Positions 61,001 to 64,000 of a stretch of 64,000 nucleotides of DNA are shown piece after piece. The translations under genes were made by a program, and so were the position numbers. The first letter of the stretch is position 1. Each line of letters starts with the position of its first letter. Source of the DNA: Lytechinus pictus (lineage: Eukaryota; Echinodermata; Echinoidea; Temnopleuroida; Toxopneustidae); the NCBI RefSeq assembly GCF_037042905.1, contig NC_087247.1:45706420-45770419 (forward strand). Direction: 5' to 3'. Under the pieces are notes generated by a model. That model ran no database searches and was not told where the DNA came from. It saw nothing but the letters and a program-made list of their open reading frames with translations.

Positions 61001-63846
61001 TGAATGCTATTGAGACATACATTTTCTACCATAAATGTTTTGATATATGAATGACTGCTTTGTATGTAAAACACAGCATATTACTGTGTAATATTTGCAG
61101 TTGTGATTATACAATAGAAGCTGGAAAAGTTATTTTTATTTTATTAGAATCTTGAACAAGGTTTCTTACTGCCTTTATCATTTGCATGTTTCTGAAAGAA
61201 TTCCAATGTGATTCTTATATTGACTACCCACAGGGCATGCAGACAAGGAGACCTACAGAAGTCCAGGATGCCATGCTCCGGAGACATCTCCTTGAGCTTA
61301 CACAGAGTTTCATGATTCCACTTGAAAGATATGTAGCTAGTCTCATGCCTCTTCAAAGGAATATCTCTCCCTGGAAGGTGTGTTGACATATGAGCCAATT
61401 AAGCTGTGGGTTGGGTGGTTTATCTGACAGTTTTATTTCAATTATTTGTGCTCTTGTGAAACCTGTCATGACCCAATCTGTCCCAGGCCCCAAGCAACAA
61501 GTTTTTATAGGTTGCTGTTGACTTATGATAACATAATGGGTGAGTTTCAAGCCAATTTTGTGGTATATTGTAGCTTTATCAGCTCGTGCCAAATAGGTAA
61601 CTGTTTGCTATGGAAACCTAAGCTGTATTAATATGGAACTTTTGTTTAAAAATTGCAAGTTTTTGTGCGATGGGACACATGATTGCTATCTATGAAGGCT
61701 GGGACATACATTTAATAAGTTACCCTTGTTTTGAGGTATTGTAACATGCATACATTGTATGTATATATCACTATATAGCATCCCCCAAGGTTAAAGCCAT
61801 TTGATGCTGAAGAGTTTCTGAAGACATTAGAACATTCTGGACCCCAACTCACATCAGGACTCAAAGGAGATTGGGTGGGACTCTACAAGTAAGTACATCC
61901 CAACCATTGATATCAACTTGTTTCTTATGTACTTCTTACTTTTCACACTCACCAAGTAAAATAATTTTTTGTATAAGGTCATGCTAGATAACTGTTTTCT
62001 TTAAGAAAAAATACAAATCTCCCTTATTAAATACATCATAAATATATTCCACAGCCCTGTTATTAAGCAATGGACTTTAATGCATTTATGACATCTTAGT
62101 ATATTGTACTTTGAAATCTGAACTCGCAAACTAGTGCTTATGAAGGAGAGGTTATCTTGTTGATGTAATTAAAGTATAATCTATGTGCAGGCATTCGAAC
62201 ATGGTGAAATTCGCATTTAGATTGACAGGTGGTCTGATGTAATGAACAAGATTGTTGATTTGGAATGTTGAATGGCAGGATACATGATGTGCATTACAGG
62301 AAGGTTGATTTAAGTAATATACATCATTCCTTTCTCAGTCAGTCAACCTTTTGACTTTGCTCAGAGCTAAATGTAGTTCAATTAATTGAAAGGTCATCAT
62401 ACTTCATGCATTCAGTGCTTGTAGTTTAAAAATTAGTTTTGTGGTATGAATTTTAAGTGATTACTGTTCTATCATCATAAGTTTTTCTCGAACTATAAAT
62501 TTGAGTCAATTTATGGTTTACTGATCAAATGTTTAGATGTAGACAGCTGTGATTATTGCATAGTCATATTTAACACAACAAATATGATGGCCGATGAGAA
62601 TTTGTAAATAGTAATGGCAAAACATTCAATATCTCTTTGGAGTTCAAAATTGGCTTTTGAAATTTGTAGTTATATACTTTAGTTTTCAAGTTCTGCCTTG
62701 TTTGGAGAGTATTTTGAGAACATTTTTTACACCTTTTTGTTTTCAGAGTTTTGTAAATTTGTGTGATTATTTTCAAATTCAGAATTCTACCCTCTTGAAT
62801 TCAGTGTCCTAAGAAGATAAGGAGCATTTTTATGCTTTGTTGATATAATCTCTCATATTCTGCAATTACTGAATCTTGAAAACATGCGTTTCAGAATTGC
62901 TACTATACTTTCTTAGTTCTCAGATCTAAAGTCAATTACATGATGAAGTGTAGTTTCCCTATCAATCAACACTCATAGTGTTAGAACTGTTGTGTTTCTT
63001 GGATCACTTCAGCCCTTAGAGTTATAACATGTTTTAAGTGATTATTTTTAATATTCCCTTTGATTTTTTGATCCATCACATGCAGTGACGATATATTTCT
63101 TTATTACATCACAATTTCCTTGCTCGGGCAAGATCTAGATGTGTGTGCGCAATTTCATTGTCATTCACATACATGCTCGGAATAATAATAAAGCATCGAC
63201 TTTAGTGCTTTTCTATGAATCAAAGTTTATTTTTTATTTTTATATCCTGTAGAGAATGTTTCCTTCCTTTGTAGTTGAATATTTTCAAATGTGGAATATA
63301 ATGCTAGTAATCACATCTTGATATCAGGTGATGAGATATATTATCACTTCCTAGGCGAGCAAGATGGAACCCTAATGACTCTATCTTTCGTCAGCTGTGC
63401 TTAAAAAACGATAACTACATCCAGCTCACCCTGTGATAGTTTTCCCATTACCTTCACCAATGGTTATTATTTACTTAATATTGGAATTCAGCACATATTG
63501 AAAACATCTTTAGTATCATTAATATATTCTTTCAATGATTTCTTCATTTGACATCCTACGCTTTTGAATCGAGTCTCTTGTGAACATTTCAGTATCCTTT
63601 TATCAGGAGATTATAATATAGAATCATACGCATCTGATTTCAACATATTGAACTACTTCTTGTCACAGGAAATTCTTTAGATCAAAGAATTTTGAGGGTT
63701 GGTTTCAGCAGCGTCAGGAGGAAGTGAACTGTAAGCTGTCAGCTCTCCACTTAGAGACTCTTTGTGAGGCAGACATCGCTGACTGGGCGAAAGACAAGCA
63801 AGAGGTGGAGGTTGTTGATCTACTCTTGAAGCTTCGAGAGAAGATG
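35100..63846 (+). CDS. DENND6: DENN domain-containing protein 6, 15 coding exons, 3' end outside window
   Basis: DENND6 (also called FAM116) is a guanine-nucleotide exchange factor for Rab14-type GTPases in endosomal recycling. The exons are 35100-35285, 42954-42992, 44557-44599, 45878-45993, 48146-48226, 55157-55262, 55779-55921, 56423-56539, 57629-57786, 58355-58446, 59594-59662, 60047-60111, 61234-61377, 61779-61888 and 63669-63846. All borders are GT-AG and all phases agree. They sum to 1,647 bp, 549 residues; human DENND6A has about 608, so roughly 50-60 C-terminal residues lie beyond the window. Key blocks are [10 protein letters not shown] and CMGDTQFSF (upstream DENN), [11 protein letters not shown] and [10 protein letters not shown] (central DENN), [32 protein letters not shown], and [20 protein letters not shown] (downstream DENN). 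Whether it is the ancestor of vertebrate 6A and 6B cannot be told here. It is soluble, with no signal peptide. Confidence 0.95.
35399..35933. mobile_element. GC-rich element with perfect 17-bp terminal inverted repeats
   Basis: The left end CCCCGGGGGGGGCACTC and the right end GAGTGCCCCCCCCGGGG are exact complements. A TGTGTG sequence flanks both sides and may be a target duplication. The interior repeats short units such as 'ccttggagcgg', 'ccttggaacgg' and 'tatgcctcggaacgg'. It lies in DENND6 intron 1, about 115 bp after exon 1. The 162-codon frame across it is an artefact of GC-rich sequence. Confidence 0.8.
36136..36353. mobile_element. Small MITE with GTGTCCGGACAG ends
   Basis: GTGTCCGGACAG at 36136-36147 is matched by its exact complement CTGTCCGGACAC at 36342-36353. 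An extra 'gtgtccgg' lies just inside the right end. It is 218 bp with no coding sequence, in DENND6 intron 1. Confidence 0.65.
37105..37173 (+). other. Candidate non-coding alternative first exon in DENND6 intron 1
   Basis: A less AT-rich segment with a pyrimidine-rich start (ccttccttttatttcc) ends in a strong donor, GGTGGAG|GTAAGCG. Nothing upstream looks like an acceptor, so if real it would be a first exon. Joined to exon 2 it has no upstream ATG, so translation could begin at the Met in exon 3. Evidence is composition and donor only. Confidence 0.2.
37345..38245. repeat. Paired hairpin repeats (GCGAGGTTAGT type)
   Basis: 37360-37387 is a hairpin with 8-bp stems (GCGAGGTT/AACCTCGC). 38198-38227 is a related hairpin with 11-bp stems (GCGAGGTTAGT/ACTAACCTCGC). 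Both are preceded by 'aaatccact' and followed by 'aatagtgtgagtg'. An inverted partial copy lies at about 37450-37492. A separate palindrome, ATGGATTTCC-CTA-GGAAATCCAT, is at 37588-37610. Confidence 0.65.
38250..39950. other. DENND6 intron 1, nothing recognised
   Basis: AT-rich sequence with scattered homopolymers and many 'tacatgta' words; no gene or defined repeat seen. Confidence 0.45.
41149..41275 (+). repeat. Fragment of the DR1-bearing repeat
   Basis: It contains 'acctgcatagcagagcgaga', a gacggcggcgacggcg tract and 'tttttgaaatgtcatcataa', in the order seen at the left end of copy 2 (48293). The DR1 units are absent. Confidence 0.8.
41516..42105. mobile_element. TTAA-flanked inverted-repeat element, family B
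   Basis: TTAA borders enclose AGGGATGGTC on the left and its exact complement GACCATCCCT on the right. Inversion extends about 190 bp inward, for example 'atgaatattcattaggtggg' against its complement near 41935. It is 590 bp and non-coding. The TTAA target and terminal repeats fit a piggyBac-type MITE. Confidence 0.85.
42740..42766 (+). repeat. 25-bp word repeated at 45459
   Basis: 'ctggccaggtatgagtagtt' followed by 'gagga' occurs at 42742-42766 and again at about 45460-45484, both in DENND6 introns and in the same orientation. Confidence 0.6.
42954..42992 (+). CDS. DENND6: DENND6 exon 2 (39-bp microexon-like)
   Basis: The acceptor is ttattacag|TTCATC and the donor GAG|GTAAGA. It encodes [13 protein letters not shown], matching the conserved IYP-H-KLT-KE block right after ELGQ. 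It is 7.7 kb from exon 1. Confidence 0.92.
43195..43285. repeat. Short inverted repeat around CAACCATTGGAA
   Basis: 'atcaaccattggaac...ccagggacag' is answered by 'ctgtcccaattccaatggttgat' about 60 bp on. Probably the end of an interspersed element; the remainder was not identified. Confidence 0.5.
43514..44390. mobile_element. Inverted-repeat element with GGGTGTGTTTATGCTTCCA-type ends
   Basis: The left arm (GTGTTTATGCTTCCA, then AGAATCAGCGTTTTCA) is answered at the right end by GAAAACGCTGATTCTGG and TGGAAGCATAAACACGCCCT, its near-complement over about 45 bp. Length is 877 bp with no coding frame. It lies in DENND6 intron 2. Confidence 0.7.
44557..44599 (+). CDS. DENND6: DENND6 exon 3
   Basis: The acceptor is ctcttgcag|AAAATG and the donor TCAG|GTAAGA; 43 bp. 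It encodes [14 protein letters not shown], the conserved [10 protein letters not shown] block. Confidence 0.93.
44885..45035 (+). promoter_or_regulatory. Promoter-like motif cluster in DENND6 intron 3
   Basis: A CpG-richer island in AT-rich intron carries an ETS-type CCGGAAGTG (44890-44898), an NRF1-like CATGCGCGC (about 44993) and a YY1-like CATGGCGCC (about 45024). These motifs mark many TATA-less promoters. It could be an internal promoter or a fragment of an element. Confidence 0.25.
45878..45993 (+). CDS. DENND6: DENND6 exon 4
   Basis: The acceptor is aatttcag|GATGTA and the donor CAG|GTGAGA; 116 bp. It encodes [19 protein letters not shown], matching the family's CLGDTQF-FR block, then a variable basic stretch. 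Confidence 0.93.
48146..48226 (+). CDS. DENND6: DENND6 exon 5
   Basis: The acceptor is aatatcag|ATTGAT and the donor AAG|GTAATT; 27 codons, phase 0. It encodes [20 protein letters not shown], a DENND6 hallmark. The DR1-bearing repeat begins about 70 bp downstream. Confidence 0.94.
48293..49247 (+). repeat. DR1-bearing interspersed repeat, copy 2
   Basis: It starts TTTTTGTCTCACCTGCATAG and ends 'gatgcaggtgagacggccag' plus 'aggcattccacttgtt', the reverse complement of the copy at 19671-20622. Perfect AGGTCAAAGGTCA occurs at 48504, 48696, 48859 and 49021. Unit spacing (192, 163, 162) mirrors copy 1 exactly in reverse. It lies in DENND6 intron 5. Confidence 0.9.
49250..49684. other. DENND6 intron 5, nothing recognised
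   Basis: AT-rich stretch between the DR1-bearing repeat and the next SINE; no gene or repeat seen. Confidence 0.5.
49685..49975 (+). repeat. tRNA-derived SINE in DENND6 intron 5
   Basis: The A-box-like region is TGGCCCAGAGGATTAGTC and the B-box-like region GGGTTCGAATCCC (about 49737-49749). The body contains 'acccaggtgaggtgaatggg', shared with the SINE at 11478-11704, and it ends 'ctatataaatgg' plus an ATT tail. Confidence 0.85.
49976..54500. other. DENND6 intron 5, mostly unrecognised
   Basis: 4.5 kb of AT-rich sequence with a poly-G tract at about 50595-50608 and short unrecognised frames; no coding exon or defined repeat. Confidence 0.45.
54509..54884. mobile_element. MITE-like element with CAGGGTTC ends and CATGGAAA-rich interior
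   Basis: CAGGGTTC at 54509 is matched by GAACCCTG ending at 54884, and GTGTG flanks both sides. The interior repeats 'gtcatggaaa' and includes a 32-bp tandem duplication beginning 'gcagcaatttaatcatgg' (about 54793 and 54826). The open frame here translates the repeat. Confidence 0.7.
55157..55262 (+). CDS. DENND6: DENND6 exon 6
   Basis: The acceptor is tcgtttcag|TCATTA and the donor GCAG|GTACGT; 106 bp. It encodes [14 protein letters not shown] and [15 protein letters not shown]. Confidence 0.94.
55779..55921 (+). CDS. DENND6: DENND6 exon 7
   Basis: The acceptor is tgttttcag|CTTGCC and the donor GAG|GTAAGG; 143 bp. It encodes [20 protein letters not shown] and [16 protein letters not shown], strongly conserved. 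Confidence 0.95.
56423..56539 (+). CDS. DENND6: DENND6 exon 8
   Basis: The acceptor is tgattacag|CTGATG and the donor GAG|GTATGT; 39 codons, phase 0. It encodes [17 protein letters not shown] and [11 protein letters not shown], the start of the central DENN core. Confidence 0.94.
57629..57786 (+). CDS. DENND6: DENND6 exon 9
   Basis: The acceptor is tataaaag|ACATTA and the donor CACC|GTAAGT; 158 bp, leaving two bases. It encodes [36 protein letters not shown] and [11 protein letters not shown]. Confidence 0.95.
58104..58260 (+). other. Possible alternative terminal exon in DENND6 intron 9
   Basis: A strong acceptor (ttatttccttgcag|G) is followed by 51 codons that are open in the phase left by exon 9, ending in TGA at 58258. 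The peptide includes [18 protein letters not shown] and has no DENND6 counterpart. The two possible donors inside it would shift the frame of the next exon, so if used it would end the protein early. It may be a genuine short isoform or chance; nothing in the sequence proves it is transcribed. Confidence 0.2.
58355..58446 (+). CDS. DENND6: DENND6 exon 10
   Basis: The acceptor is attattatag|GCCTTC and the donor TATG|GTGAGC; 92 bp. It encodes [20 protein letters not shown] and [11 protein letters not shown], nearly invariant in the family. Confidence 0.95.
59594..59662 (+). CDS. DENND6: DENND6 exon 11
   Basis: The acceptor is attttgcag|GTGATA and the donor CCAG|GTGACT; 69 bp. It encodes a lysine-rich linker ending IKTLESKP, the counterpart of the family's LKTLDSKPG. 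The donor is weaker than the others. Confidence 0.9.
60047..60111 (+). CDS. DENND6: DENND6 exon 12
   Basis: The acceptor is tttattatag|GTGTCT and the donor AAG|GTAAGT; 65 bp. It encodes [20 protein letters not shown], matching the VYTSYKPYLNRDE block. Confidence 0.94.
60150..60593. mobile_element. MITE-like element with CAGGSGCGGRTCCA-type ends in DENND6 intron 12
   Basis: CAGGCGCGGGTCCA at the left is answered by TGGATCCGCCCCTG at the right. Inside is 'agcttgcgctttgcgctcgt', the reverse complement of the GCGAGCGCAAAGCGCAAGCT core found in the arrays at 1015-3220 and 40240-40560. No coding sequence. Confidence 0.65.
61234..61377 (+). CDS. DENND6: DENND6 exon 13
   Basis: The acceptor is ctacccacag|GGCATG and the donor AAG|GTGTGT; 48 codons, phase 0. 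It encodes [20 protein letters not shown] and [10 protein letters not shown], the most conserved C-terminal block. Confidence 0.95.
61779..61888 (+). CDS. DENND6: DENND6 exon 14
   Basis: The acceptor is cactatatag|CATCCC and the donor ACAA|GTAAGT; 110 bp. It encodes [20 protein letters not shown] and VGLY. Confidence 0.94.
61889..63668. other. DENND6: DENND6 intron 14, nothing recognised
   Basis: 1.8 kb of AT-rich sequence without a recognisable repeat or exon. Confidence 0.5.
63669..63846 (+). CDS. DENND6: DENND6 exon 15
   Basis: The acceptor is cttgtcacag|GAAATT and the donor AAGATG|GTTAGT; 178 bp. It encodes [31 protein letters not shown] and [12 protein letters not shown]. The frame stays open past the donor to 63906, but the family continues beyond this point, so a further exon outside the window is expected. 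Confidence 0.93.
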
Positions 63847-64000
63847 GTTAGTTGGCTTGGGTTTATGTCCATATTATTGTTATATCTTCACTTATCAAAG
63901 GACTGAAGTACTAGTAGATAAAATGATAGCCTTTGATATTATCTGTATGCAATACAGAAAAGGGTTTTGGACTTGCCAATGCCACTATATGGCAAGTATT

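Overview
This window is animal nuclear DNA. It is AT-rich, its genes are split by introns with GT-AG borders, tRNA-derived SINEs and many inverted-repeat elements are scattered through it, and there are no operons. Two conserved genes can be read exon by exon. Protein similarity plus the repeat landscape suggests a marine invertebrate deuterostome, most likely a sea urchin or other echinoderm. The species call is an inference.

Layout. Bases 1-330 are a CpG- and GC-box-rich, promoter-like stretch with no gene visible. Bases 331-21,000 are accessory sequence: a degenerate array built on a GCGAGCGCGAAGCGCGAGC core (about 1.0-3.2 kb), a TAG microsatellite, SINEs, a TTAA-flanked inverted-repeat element (6057-6626), a composite repeat (10.4-11.4 kb), exon-like frames of unknown family (14.0-15.6 kb), a hAT-type transposase C-terminal fragment (16.4-16.7 kb), a decayed Ty3/Gypsy RNase H region (18.5-19.2 kb), and a 0.95-kb repeat carrying four perfect DR1 motifs (19.7-20.6 kb).

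Bases 21,472-31,678 on the minus strand hold a complete 12-exon lysosomal beta-glucuronidase gene (GUSB). All exon phases agree and the predicted protein is 631 residues. Bases 35,100-63,846 on the plus strand hold the first 15 coding exons (549 residues) of a DENND6-type Rab guanine-nucleotide exchange factor; the C-terminal end lies beyond the window.

The two genes are divergent, with 3.4 kb between their start codons. That spacer is filled with inverted-repeat elements, one of which stops about 90 bp before the DENND6 start codon. GUSB degrades glycosaminoglycans in lysosomes and DENND6 acts in endosomal Rab14-type recycling. Both belong to the endolysosomal system, but shared regulation is only a possibility.

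The DENND6 introns are long and repeat-filled. They contain an inverted second copy of the DR1-bearing repeat (48.3-49.2 kb), a 2.5-kb composite element with terminal CAGTGGCGTA repeats (39.95-42.5 kb), paired hairpin repeats (37.4 and 38.2 kb), a possible alternative first exon (about 37.1 kb) and a possible alternative terminal exon (58.1 kb). I saw no CRISPR array, bacterial-type operon, true tRNA gene or rRNA gene.
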